Source: Adineta vaga (lineage: Eukaryota > Rotifera). Taken from it: a DNA stretch of 64,000 nucleotides. Both the position numbers and the translations under genes were made by a program. Under the pieces are notes generated by a model, which was not told the origin of the DNA, did not search any database, and was given only the letters and a program-made list of their open reading frames with translations. Positions 33,995 through 45,514 of the stretch are shown piece after piece; positions within the stretch are counted from its first letter, which is position 1, and the number at the start of each line of letters is the position of its first letter. The stretch lies in the NCBI GenBank assembly GCA_021613535.1, contig CP075497.1:5518001-5582000 (forward strand). Direction: 5' to 3'.

Positions 33995-35100
33995 TATTAT
34001 AGAAGGATGATTGCAGTAGATATGCAACTATCTTCTGTGCTTTTATAACGTTATTGTTAAATGACGTCTAGTAATTAAATATTTATTAGTCAGCTTGTTC
34101 AGGCAGCTATGGAGATTTTCTTTTCAGGTTCCGATTTTCATAACAACCAAGATTCTCGAAGATAGCTTTAGAACTTTATCTGCTCATACATTTGAGATAA
34201 TAAAATCTGAAACTTTGATTATTATACTGCCTTAGATGAAATGACTTTTATATATGGTATCATACGGATAGGATATTAAGCTTTGTTCATTGCTTTTCAT
34301 TTTATAACGTTGACACGAAACAGGGTTAGTCGTTTTAGAATTTCAAAATTTCTTCGTTAACGGATGTCATTTTCAGTTTTGTTTGCTATACAACTCAGAT
34401 CATTGTTTGAAACAAATCATTCATTGGTTTTACTGAAACATATATATGCAGAAACTTGATTGATGACATTTTTTTCGAATACGATATGTAAGCTTTTTCT
34501 TAATCTTGTCGCTTACAATTCTATTATAATATTATTTCATGGATTGAATGTCACCGACAATAAAGATTTTTTTTTTCTACTTTTCTTTTAATTCATATTT
34601 TATGAAATAGTTTCAGCGTTCTACTCAAACTCATTACACATCATTACTTTATTTCTATCTTGCATGTCATTTAACGAAGTTATACTAGAGCGCTAGTGGC
34701 GCTAAAACCAATATGATTCGTAGAAAACGTATATTTTGATGGAGGTATTGGCTCACTTCAGTCAAACAGGTAGAGCATGTTGACAATCAATATAGCTTGT
34801 TTTCTTTTCCTTTATTAACATTTATTTGTCAAAAAAATAGAATAATCTTCCAACATATATTATATTAAACTTCAAACAAACTTTTTTACCTTTTCCTACG
34901 TTTAAATTGTCAATGTTGGTATTTATCTATATTAAATGGCACAAGCGAGAATAATGTTGATGAACAACCTCATTTTAAAGGTTTTTATTTGATGATTATG
35001 TCGGTGGAATGTTTATTAGATAGTAAATTTATGAAAAAAAATAAGCAAAACTCATAGTTAGTCAATTAGATAATTGTAGATTATTTTTATTTACAAGAAA
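33995..35100. other. Intergenic, divergent promoter region
   Basis: About 1.1 kb between GPCR copy B (minus) and the histone gene (plus). An acceptor-like tttacaag (AG at 35096-35097) sits 3 nt before the histone ATG. Nothing else is recognised. Confidence 0.5.
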
Positions 35101-35964
35101 ATGACATCTTCAACAACTACAGGACGATCTGCTCGTAGAGGTGGTGAACGAAAATCCAAATCGGCTCGTGCTGGTAGATTACACTATAGATCATTATGAA
35201 TCACCTTTGTCTAATATTTATTTCTAGGTGTACTTTTCTCGGTTCCACGTTTTCATCGTTATATTAAAAAATCAACACCAAAAAGTCGTGTAACAATGAG
35301 TGCTGCGGTTTATACTGCTGCTGTGGTTTGTAGACTTGTTAAATTTATGACAATTCCAGTAGTTAATCGAAAATTTTTCTTGCATCACAGATCGAATATC
35401 TAACCGCTGAAGTACTTGAATTATCTGGCAATGCCGCGAAAGATCATAAAAAACAACGTATTAATGCACGACATATATTTTTGGCTGTTAGCATTGATGA
35501 AGAACTTAAAAAGGTAAAAGTACATACGTTCTTATGATTAAAATCATTCATATTTTTTTCATTGTCATTAGCTTCTTCATGGCGTAACAATTCCACAGGG
35601 TAAATAAACATTGAGAAAATTTGAAATAAAACATTTTTTTGCATATATAATTAGGTGGTGTCTTACCTCATATAAATCCATTTTTATTCAAGAATAAATC
35701 TAGTAGTGATGATGATAGTCAAAATGCTCAAAAGGTAAGAGCTATCTACTTTATTATTTCGAAATATGAAATCATTTTCTCGACGTATCTTTCTAGAAGA
35801 AACCATCTGTTTTAAAAAGTACATCAACAGTTCGTGCACCTTCGGTTCTAACTACAAAAGCTTCTTCAACAGCTGCTGGAAGTAATAAAGCAAGTTTAAC
35901 ATCATCGGCAAGTTTAAAAAAAACAGCTTCTGTAAATGGCGGAGCTGGTACAAGTTCAGCATAA
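35101..35964 (+). CDS. Histone H2A variant with long C-terminal tail (bdelloid H2A type)
   Basis: Six exons: 35101-35173, 35228-35325, 35391-35513, 35572-35599, 35655-35734, 35797-35964, giving 189 residues against about 130 for canonical H2A. The histone fold covers about residues 24-119: [64 protein letters not shown]. Acidic-patch residues are kept (Glu59, Glu64, Glu67, Asp93, Glu94, Glu95). A 70-residue tail rich in Ser, Ala, Lys and Thr follows. SQ occurs only internally (129-130) and there is no C-terminal SQ(E/D) motif of H2AX. Replication-type histone genes lack introns; this one has five, so it is a replacement-type variant. Bdelloids are reported to use such tailed H2A variants in place of canonical H2A. 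Confidence 0.9.
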
Positions 35965-36443
35965 AATTTCAATACAATATAGAACAAATGTTTGATCATT
36001 ACATTTGTTTTTCTTTCCCGGAAAAAAAATGTCCTACTTTATCTGTTGTTAAGTGCATGTGCTTGTTTTCTGTGATTAATTTATTCGTAGATTTTAGAAT
36101 ATATATTTTTCATACGAAAAGGAAAAACAAGTTTTTGTTTTCACATTAATTCTAAGTTCTTATTCATGAAATCTTGGTGAATTTGCTTTCCAATACTTAT
36201 ATTCTTTATTTTATGTTTAGCATTATTTTATCTTAAATAATATGTTAATGTTTGTTTCTAGTTTCATTATTTAACTTCATTGTAGTATTTTAATCTGCTG
36301 ATTTCTTTTCTTTGTTCGTATTTATGTAGAAATTAAAATAAATTACGAAAGTAAAGATTCATAGATGAATATTTGTCTATTGTTAGCTATTCAATTAGCA
36401 TAACTCCAACTTGGCGCATTTATTCTTTGTGTTTACTCCTATT
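35965..36443. other. Spacer H2A variant to ANKEF1
   Basis: About 480 bp of AT-rich sequence. An acceptor-like ttcaattag lies near 36390-36398, about 45 nt before the ANKEF1 ATG. No gene is seen. Confidence 0.45.
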
Positions 36444-39379
36444 ATGGTCATTGCATATACTACAGTTGAATTAGCACAAATAAAAAAACTGCTACATGCA
36501 GTGCAAACATCTAATTATGATCAAGTACGACGCATCTGTCAAAAGGGTGTTTATGGAATTGTGAATTCTAATGATCCAACCGATGGTAGTCAGATAGAAT
36601 TATGAAAAATTTTAAAAAAATATCATCATGCTTATCAATCGTAGGTGAAACACCATTATTAATTGCGGTGAAAAGAAATGATGAAATGATGATACAATTT
36701 CTTCTTGATCTTGGTGCACATCCAGATAGAACTGATTTTAAAGTATTAGATGATAGATTTGAATTTTCTGCGAAGATTCTTAGCAGTTTAGTTAAAACAG
36801 ATAGTAATTAATTAAACGTTTCTCGGATTTTTAAGGGTCGAACACCATTAATGCGCGCTGCTGAACATGGCTTTATCGAAGCTGTTCAAACATTACTGAA
36901 TGCTAATGCGAAAACAAATATACGGGATCTCGAAGGAAAAGGTATTGTCAAATAAAAATGATTTTGAGACAAGAAACTTGCCAAGTTTTGTTTTCGTTGC
37001 ATACAGATGTTCTCTTTGCTTGTTTATCTGATGATACATATCGACAGCAAGAATGTTTTTCGATTATTATGTCTAGACAAATGCCGGATATCAATGAACT
37101 AACTAAAACAGGAAAACCATTGTTAATAGCTGCTTGTGAAAAAGGAATAGCTACAGAAAAAATCTGTTTGATGTTAATTGAACGTGGTGTTAATATTAAT
37201 ACTATTGAAAAGGTAATCGAAAATTTTAAACCGTTTTAACGATTGATAATTATGTTCACTTGTTTAGACGACTGGTAGAACGGCTTTACATGCAGCTTGT
37301 GCATCTGGTTCAATCAAAATCGTACGTGAACTCTTACGACGAAAAGTGAATGTTAATGCTTGCGACAATCAGCAACAAACACCTGCTCATGCTGCAATCA
37401 CTTCAAAAATATTCGAAGTACGAATATTCTATTGAGCAAAAACTCGTTATTTATACAGATACTTTCAATGATGTAGCTTTTACCGATTTTATCAGCTTAC
37501 AATGCACGTTTTGATCTAGCCGATCAATCACTAAATACTTCAGTTCATCTTGCTGCTAGATTAAATCAAGGTAAAGCAATTAAATTCATGGTTCAACGTG
37601 GTGGTACAACTCGAACGAAAAATGCCGAAAATCAACTACCGATGAAAATTGCTAAATTATATAAAAATAAAGATGCAAAGAAAATATTCATTTAGTAGAA
37701 AAGAAACATTACAATCGAAAGATATTGTCTTCAAAATCAAATCCTGATCGTGATTATAAAATTCACTTCTACGATTGGTTACAAGAACAATCAGATCGTC
37801 TTTTACGTCAATTTCATCAAGTAGAAAATCCCACAACTCATCACATTACATCTAATGATTTCAAAAAGATTATCGCTGAAGAAGGTTTTACGCAGATTAC
37901 TTCAGATGATCTCAATGATTTGATTGTTCGTCATGAAACGAATCCAAATGAAATCGATTATCGAACATTTCTATCTGGAAAATTGTTTATTGAAAAACCA
38001 TTTGTTCTGCAAGCCTTTGTTGAAAAGAATAAGAAAAAGAAAAAAAGGAAGAAAACAAAAAAACAAGTAGCTATTCCAATTGCAATACGCGATGAAGGAC
38101 CTCGAACATCAAAAGGCAAACCACCATTAGTTTACGTAAAAAAACATCAGTTCATTACTGATCAGAATCGATTTAGCCGTGATAAAATCCCTAAACATTT
38201 TATCAATGATGATTCAATATATTATATCGATCAAATTCATCCTCAATATGTACATATTAGTAATGCTGGTAGGTTATCTTCATCATTCTTATTAATACAA
38301 TGTATTCTACTCTATTTCATCGTAGTTTATCGCGGTGATCTACATACACTTCTCGATGCATTCAAATCGGGTAATGAGAAAATTGATTTTTCGTATTTTA
38401 ACTATTCTTTTAATTTCCAGGAGTGCCAGTAGACATTCGAGATAAATTCTATAAAACTCCTTTGATGATGGCTGCTGCCAATGGTGATGTAGAAACAACA
38501 AGATTTCTTCTTCAATCTGGGTATGAATCGAAAGACATAGAATAATCTCGTTTTAAGTTCGTACATATCTAGTGCCAATGTACATCTTGAAGATCAATTT
38601 AAATGGACAGCACTTCATCATGCTGCTCATTCAGGTCAATTAGGTGTTGTACGAGCATTAGTTGATGCTGGTGCTAGAATTAATCATGAATCAATTACAT
38701 TAGCTACACCGCTGAGTCGTGCAATTGAAAGCTCAGCACTTGATGTAGTCAATTATCTTTTACAAAAACGTGCAAATGTACGACATGAAAATCTCACACG
38801 TATGTATGCTCATCTTAATAGATTATAGTTTTATTTCGAAATATGTCAAATGTAGAACGAAATTTACTCGATTTGGCAACAGATTTTGCATCACCACAAG
38901 TATTCAATCTTGTACGAACAGCATATGAAGGAAAAGGAAATAAAAAGAATAATCAACAATTCAAAGTCCGTCGTAAATCAAACACAAATACAAAGAAAAA
39001 CAAGAAAGTTGAATTGGTAGATAAAACTAGTTTAGGAGAACGAATATCGAAAACTAACTGAATCTATTATTTATAGTTATCGACTTCAATCAAACCAGTT
39101 AAAATCGAAGCACCATTACCTCGACGAGGTTCATTAATTTTTGCAGAAGAGCAAATGAAATCTTCAAATGATGTATTTGAATCTATTACGTATCATCCAT
39201 TGGCAAAATGGACAGATCAACCAACGACTAGAGAATTATTGGATAAAAAAATCAATTTAAGAAATCAATTTACCTCAAATATCGATTTTCCGGATTATAA
39301 ACGACCACTATTTACTAATGCTGAAATGAAATTAGAACATTTGAAAACGTCAACGACTCGTTCAAATTCAAAACCTTGA
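36444..39379 (+). CDS. ANKEF1: Ankyrin repeat and EF-hand protein (ANKEF1-like), one frameshift
   Basis: Exons: 36444-36585, 36645-36742, 36836-36941, 37007-37212, 37268-37417, 37477-38268, 38326-38370, 38421-38520, 38573-38799, 38856-39016, 39077-39379. They give about 776 residues if one base is added in the A-run at 37681-37684, after which the frame continues as NIHLVEKKHYN. Order of parts: N-terminal ankyrin repeats (TPLLIAVKRNDEMMIQFLL, TPLMRAAEHGFIEAV, GRTALHAACASGSIKIV), an EF-hand-like region (about 37750-38000), a Lys-rich stretch, then further ankyrin repeats (KTPLMMAAANGDVETTRFLL, WTALHHAAHSG, TPLSRAIESSALDVV). The order and block sequences match ANKEF1. Its function in animals is poorly known; a ciliary or sperm role is suggested by expression. 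The ATG at 36444 is the first in frame. Confidence 0.82.
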
Positions 39380-39695
39380 TTGATTGCATTACTAGACATT
39401 TTCTTCTAATATGTTTTCAATAGAAAGAGATTTCATCTTGATATCAAATATAGACGAATGATTACAAAGAATATTTTCTATTATTTTACTTTTAAAAACG
39501 AAAAAAGGTTCATGGAGTAACGACATCTATCAGTAGGAATTCTATGATTGGTTCTCTGTCAACTTAATCTGAAATATGTGTGAATATTAGTAGTAGATAA
39601 AACAAAGAATTTGTCTCGTGAAATTTATTTTCATTTTTTCTCATTCTATATTTATTTTCATACGTGAAAACATAAACAATACCCATCGATCTTCC
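39380..39695. other. Spacer ANKEF1 to DCP1
   Basis: 316 bp, T-rich just before the DCP1 ATG. No clear acceptor is immediately adjacent. An in-frame upstream extension from 39618 lacks an ATG. Confidence 0.45.
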
Positions 39696-40725
39696 ATGTC
39701 TACACCAATTCTCAATCCAAATTCAACTTTGTCATCATCAATGAAGACAAATGCAAATGCTGGACCGACCGTATCACAATATCAACTTGAGCTTGGTCAA
39801 TTTCTTTGCAAACACGATCCAGCTGCTATACGTTTGTATGATTTTATCAATCACGTCAAAGTCTTTCGTTATAATTCAAGTGAACTTCGTTGGGAAAATA
39901 ATCCGTGCATCGAAGGAAACTTGTTTCTTTATAAACGACAACAGATCATAAATGATCAGATGTATGCAGTTTTTGCATTCGCTATTATTCATGAAGAACG
40001 AAATCTGATTCAGATAATATCCGATGATATGACTGAACAAGCAAACAATCAATGTCTATTCTATGAAATTAAAAGAAATAATCAATCTCTAGTATATAGT
40101 TTACATTTTTCGAATGAAAACGAATGTCTACGAGTACATAAATTTATTCAAAAACTATTACAAAGTATAAAAGAACAACAAAATCGTTTATTACTTCCCG
40201 GTGAACTTCAACAGAAGCAAATGCAAGCACAGGCTCAATTAGGAAAGGTCGATCAATTACAAACGACAGTGAACGTAAGTTTCTTACTTTCTTGAACTAA
40301 ATGATACTAAAATAATATTTCTTTAGAGACCAAATTCAGTGGCACAACAATTAGGACCTTCTCGACAGCCAGAACTTCGTATATCTGGACGACAATCAAC
40401 TCCAATCACGAACAGTAATGTGCGTAGCAATGATCAAACTTCATCATTGAAACGTTTATTAAATATTCCAAATCAAACTGTTTTTGATAATGAATCAAGT
40501 CTTCCCTCCACTCAAAACTCAGTAAATCTTCTTCCACCTTCTGCATTCGCAACAGTATCTTCATCAATGGGTGCTAATTATAGTGATAATCAATCGGTAT
40601 CGCAAACATATCCATCTAATCTATTAGATCGTGAACATTTACGAAATGTTCTTCTTCATCTTGTTCAAACAAATGATCAATTTATTGATATCATTCATCA
40701 AGCATGTCTCAACCATTCAACATAA
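39696..40725 (+). CDS. DCP1: mRNA-decapping enzyme subunit 1 (DCP1)
   Basis: Exons 39696-40274 and 40327-40725 give 325 residues. The EVH1-like DCP1 domain spans about residues 28-165: LCKHDPAAIRLYDFINHVKVF, EGNLFLYKR and the conserved YSLHFSNENECLRVHKFI. The middle is Gln/Ser-rich and unstructured. The C-terminal helix DREHLRNVLLHLVQTNDQF (about 300-320) matches the DCP1 trimerisation domain. DCP1 activates the DCP2 catalytic subunit in 5'-3' mRNA decay in P-bodies. It lies only 107 bp upstream of the VPS39 ATG on the same strand. Confidence 0.88.
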
Positions 40726-40832
40726 TAAAATTTTTCTCGCTATCGTTGTTTCCATTTTGATATTTTAATAAAGAAAATATTTCTTTCTTTAAGAGTTAAA
40801 TAGAAAAAAAAATATTTTTTTTGTTAATCTAG
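40726..40832 (+). promoter_or_regulatory. 107-bp spacer with acceptor abutting the VPS39 ATG
   Basis: Includes an aataaa (about 40767-40772), then a T-rich tract and ttaatctag whose AG (40831-40832) touches the start codon. Poly(A) signal plus acceptor within about 65 nt is the classic pattern of an operon junction with spliced-leader addition. No SL RNA is visible in the window to prove it. Confidence 0.5.
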
Positions 40833-43800
40833 ATGTCTTCTCCGGCGAAAACATTTCGTTCGCCGACAGTGTCCAATACTCCTGCATCACCAGCAACTTC
40901 TATTACCGATGTTCAAGATGATTTTCAAGCGTTTCAATTGCGTCCAGTCATACGTGATTTTAAATTATCCGCAGAATTATTTGCATCAAATGGTGATATC
41001 GTATTAATATGTGGAAGAGGTAATCAAGAAAAACAAGGCATGTTATTAGTATCGTATGAAATTTCATCGACAACAGCGTCATTAGCAGCATCTGTACGTT
41101 TACTTAAAGTTATTAAATTAGCAAAGAAAAGTGTGACACAACTTGAAACAATTCCAATACTAAAAATTGCACTACTATTAGGTGATGGAATTGTTAGTTT
41201 ACTTGATATTGATTCTCTTGCAGAGATTGCAACGGTAACAACAAATAATGTTACTTTATTTTCAACTTGGTATGTTATCTACATTGAAATATCAGTTATT
41301 TTAATAAGATCTTACTATTCATAGTATTATTAGATGATTTTGTTTTCATTAGGTATGAAATGGACTCTCATTCATCTTTACCTACCACTCCAATAACACC
41401 AACTGCTTCATCAATATCAACGAATCCAATATCCATTCCTACTGAACTTCGTATATGTGTTGCAACGAAACGTCGATCACTTGTTTTCCATCGTTGGCTA
41501 CCTCAACAACGACGTATAGAAGAAAATAAAGATGCACGTGGTAGTTTTGAATTAATCGATATTCCACGGGCTCTTGCATTATCACGTGAAAGAATTTGTA
41601 TCGGTTATAAAAAATCCTATTTCATCATGAATTTAGCGAATGGAACGATGATTACTGAATTACCTTTTACAATGGCACACGAACCAGTTATTAATTGTCT
41701 TCAAGATCGAACGCAATGGTGTGTACAAGTCGATTCAAATACGATATTTTTGAATTCAAATTTTGAACCTTTATATGAAAATGGAATTACATGGAAAGAT
41801 ATTCCATCTGCGATTGTTCAAGCAAAACCATATGTTCTTGCCCTAATGAATCAGTCTATCGATGTTTGTACATTCAATGGTTCTCAATCAGTACCTGTTC
41901 AACAGACTGCTCATAAGAATACAGCAGGTATTGGAAAATGTCGTTTATGGATGGATGCACGAACAGAAAGAATATATGCAGCAACGACAACCGATGTTGT
42001 GCTTCTTGAACCAATACCTGTTCGTATTCAATTGAAAAACTATACGGGCATGTATCGATATGATTTAGCATTGATTCTTATTCGAGCTGTACTCGGAATA
42101 TCTGTGTCATCATCACTCGATGATCAATCAAGAACAAATGATGGTCATGCAAAAGGAAATCTTAATACATCTATAATGCCTAAAAGAAAAACTTTTAACG
42201 ATAATGAACAAGCAACTGATCAGGTATGAAATTGAATTATAAAAAGACAATTGATTATCGAATGATTCTCTTTTTAGTCATCATCAGATAATTCTACATC
42301 TCGCGAAGGTCCTAAAAATGAATCCCGACAAAATAATCAAAATCTAAGTGAAATAGATCTTTGGAATGAATACTATCGTGTTGGAACTATGTATGCATTT
42401 CAATTATTTCATAAACAACAATTCGATCGAGCTTTTGCTGAATTCAAAGAATTTCTAACTGATCCGGCTGAAATCATTTCTTTATTTACTACACTATCCG
42501 CGAATATATGGTTAACCAATTCATATAACGAATTCAATACTTTTGTTAAACAACATCAACATTTTTCTGAACCAAATGATTTCATTGGACAAAAACTTGA
42601 AAATGCTGTACGTGAATTACAAAAATATTTGACTGAATCACGTCGAATTTTTCAAACAATTTTTCGACGTTCACCAGATGCTTGGCTTGAAGTAAGACGA
42701 TATTTTGAAGTCGATCAAACTATTTTTCTCTCTCTCCTATTATTTAGGTACAATCAATTGTACAGAATCGTCTTATATTAAAACCAGTTCGTGATTTACT
42801 AATTATAGTTGAAACTTCTTTACTTAAAGTATATTTAACAACAAATAATAATACATTAGCAAATGCATTATTACGTAATTCAGAAAATTGTTGTTTACCA
42901 TCTGAAGTCGAAAAAGAACTTAAAAAACATCATCGTCGAACAGAATTAGTTTCATTTTATGAGAAACAAAATCGACATAGTGAAGCATTAGATTTAATAA
43001 CTAATACTGATTCTTTATCTTCACGCGAAAATATCCTAAATTATCTATCTAAACTTGATACGACTCAATTACCATTGGTTTTCAAATATATTCAACCTAT
43101 GATCAAATCGGCATTAGACAATCATAACGTGATAAATCGGTCTTAGATGATATTTTACAAATATTCATTGGTGAATCAACACCTTTATCTTCTTCAACAA
43201 CAGATTCAGTTCAAATAGGAGCAATTAAATTTGATCCAATTCAAGTTTATGAATTTTTAAAAGATATCAATGAAGATTATGCTATTCGATATTTAGAACG
43301 TATTTGTTTAAAACCCGAACTTGGATCAAAACGACGAGATGTTCATAATCGAATAGTCTATGCATATTGCAATCGAATTAAACAATTATCTGAACAATTA
43401 AGACCAATAATCAAAGCGAATAGACAAGAAACTTATACAGGTATTCTTTTACATATGAAGAGTCATTGAGCGAAACTAATTTTTGATATTTTCATCATAG
43501 ATAATGATGTGTATGCCACTCGAATAATGACTGATGATTCGGAAAAATATTCTGCAGCATCATCAATAAAAAAACAACAGACTGAATATGAAGAGAAACT
43601 AAAATACTTTCTACTGAATCAAAATTGTCAATGTGATTATGAAAAATTAGAATCATACTTTCTTAACGAACAGAAAACGTCATCGAATGAACGTATATTT
43701 AGTTTACATTACGCAATTGTTCTTGGAAAATTAAATCGACATGAATTAGCATTGAAAATATTTGTTAACAATGGTTTTTATACTGATGCTGAATCTTATT

Positions 43801-44300
43801 GTGAAACGATCTATTCCAATGGTGACAAAGAATTAGCTCGTAATCTTTATCGACAATTAATTCAACATTATCTAGAGAAAAGTAATGATGGAAGTTTAAA
43901 TGATACGAGTTTAAAAGCAATCTTACGTATTGTTAATAATGCTTCTGAACGTCTTGATCCAGTACAAACATTAGAAATTCTTCCAGGTCAATTGAAATTA
44001 AACAGTATGAATGGTTTCATTGAACAATCATTACAAACATGTTTACAAAATAAACGAAGTTCACAAATAGAACGAAATTTATTATTTTCGAAATTACTTC
44101 GTACACAATCCAAACGTATTACTAGTGAAAATCATTCTTTTATTATTGATGCCGATTCTGAATGTGCTCGAACAGAATGTACTCAACCATTGACAGCAAC
44201 ACAAGCTATTGTCCGATTTCCATATAATAAGATCGTTCATTATTATTGTCGAGCAAAATATGAAAAAGAATTGGAAGAAAGAAATAAGAAACTTTATTGA
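40833..44300 (+). CDS. VPS39: VPS39-like HOPS/CORVET-family subunit, one frameshift
   Basis: Exons 40833-41269, 41353-42223, 42278-42691, 42748-43440, 43501-44300. They give about 1071 residues if one A is added at 43126-43127; without it an in-frame TAG falls at 43144-43146. The frame then continues as RDKSVLDDILQIFIGES. Parts: Thr/Pro-rich N-terminus, CNH beta-propeller (SLVFHRWLPQ; LALSRERICIGYKKSYFI), then a clathrin-heavy-chain-like helical repeat region (VRDLLIIVETSLLKVYL; EVEKELKKHHRRTELVSFYEK). It ends in a C-terminal zinc-finger-like block with CARTEC and VHYYC. VPS39 tethers late endosomes, lysosomes and mitochondria in HOPS. TGFBRAP1, its sister family, is the main alternative, but the helical-region blocks fit VPS39 better. 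Confidence 0.82.
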
Positions 44301-44412
44301 TATTTTTTTTTCTAGTTTTCTTTTAAATTAAATATGATTGTATAAATCTTTTCTTTATCTATGCTGTTGATTTACCGAGTGAAATAATTTTGTAGTTTTC
44401 TTTTGTTTCTAG
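44301..44412 (+). promoter_or_regulatory. 112-bp spacer with acceptor abutting the ING ATG
   Basis: A T-rich tract ends in ttttgtttctag with AG at 44411-44412, immediately before the ATG at 44413. It is the same arrangement as upstream of VPS39, supporting trans-splicing of a downstream cistron. Confidence 0.5.
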
Positions 44413-45087
44413 ATGGATTTTGATGAATTTATTGAATCATTAGAAAGTTTACCCATTGATTTAAGCCGTAATCTTCGTCTATTGCGAGAACTTGATGATA
44501 AAAGTATATCATTGAAATCGGAATGTTCTACAATTGCAACAAAATATCAACAAACCAAATCTCGTGACGAACGATTTAATATCATACAAACATTAAATGA
44601 TCTACAATCTCGACGTTTATTACATGCCGATGAAAAAATTACACTCGCTAATCAAGCATATGAAATGGTTGAAAAACATATTCGTCGTTTAGATGATGTT
44701 TTAGAAGAATTAGCCAATCAACCCATCGTTGTTCCAGCAAATAATCGAAAGAAAAAACGAACAAATTCAACGACAGATGATATGAATCTAAATAAGAAAC
44801 GACGTAAAACAGATAAACCATTGAATCAAGTACAAAATAAAACGTCAATTAAAAAGAAAGATCAACATCAGGAAATGATGAAGGTGGAACCTGTTGGCTT
44901 AGATTTATTTCCTATTGATCCTTATGAACCACGGTATTGTATATGTAATCAAGTTTCATTTGGACGTATGATTGCATGTGATAATCCTCAATGTCAAATT
45001 GAATGGTTTCATTTTGCATGTGTAAAACTTGAAGAAGAACCGAAAGGCAAATGGTTTTGTGAGAAATGTCGACCAAAAACAATGTAA
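44413..45087 (+). CDS. ING-family histone-mark reader (ING N-terminal + PHD finger)
   Basis: Single exon, 224 residues. The ING N-terminal helical domain is at about 3-100 (DEFIESLESLPIDLSRNLRL; ARQ-like AYEMVEKHIRRLDDVLEEL). A basic stretch follows (NRKKKRT, NKKRRK) that looks like a nuclear localisation signal. The PHD finger is at about 174-219, with YCICNQ, MIACDNPQCQIEWFHFAC and GKWFCEKC giving the full Cys4-His-Cys3 set. ING proteins read H3K4me3 and recruit acetyltransferase or deacetylase complexes. It looks closest to ING4/5, but this was not tested. It lies 112 bp downstream of VPS39 on the same strand, a possible third cistron. Confidence 0.9.
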   Translation: MDFDEFIESLESLPIDLSRNLRLLRELDDKSISLKSECSTIATKYQQTKSRDERFNIIQTLNDLQSRRLLHADEKITLANQAYEMVEKHIRRLDDVLEELANQPIVVPANNRKKKRTNSTTDDMNLNKKRRKTDKPLNQVQNKTSIKKKDQHQEMMKVEPVGLDLFPIDPYEPRYCICNQVSFGRMIACDNPQCQIEWFHFACVKLEEEPKGKWFCEKCRPKTM

Positions 45088-45514
45088 CAAATATGTATTC
45101 ATGTAGAAATACCTCCGTATTTGAACAAAACAAAGTATATATTTTTCTCTCCTTTTTTTCCCCTCATGTTATTGTGTATTATTGTTATTCAATGTGTGTA
45201 AATACTTTATTTATAGAGAATATAATATATAATCTATATTGCGATAGTCTTCATATGCATCTTTTTCTGATAGGTTTCGTGAGGGTTGCTATTCTCTTCA
45301 TTCCTGATCGAAATTCACACTCAAGATGGTGAAATCTAAGATATATAAAAGATCATGTGTCATTATAGATAGTAGAATGATAATGATAGATTGATACTGT
45401 GTCTAATTGAAAATAAATGACACTTCACATGAGGTAACATTGCAACTGTTGAAAAGGCGTATTGCGACATGGTTTGTGCATATTCAGAATCAATTAAATA
45501 AATATGAATACGGA
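45088..45514. other. Convergent intergenic spacer
   Basis: 3' side of ING (plus) and of the decayed minus-strand gene. T-rich, with no gene. Confidence 0.5.

Noticed and set aside
37681-37740. In-frame TAG TAG as a true stop ending an ankyrin-only protein
   Set aside because: Downstream sequence continues the ANKEF1 order in one frame after adding one A in the adjacent A-run.
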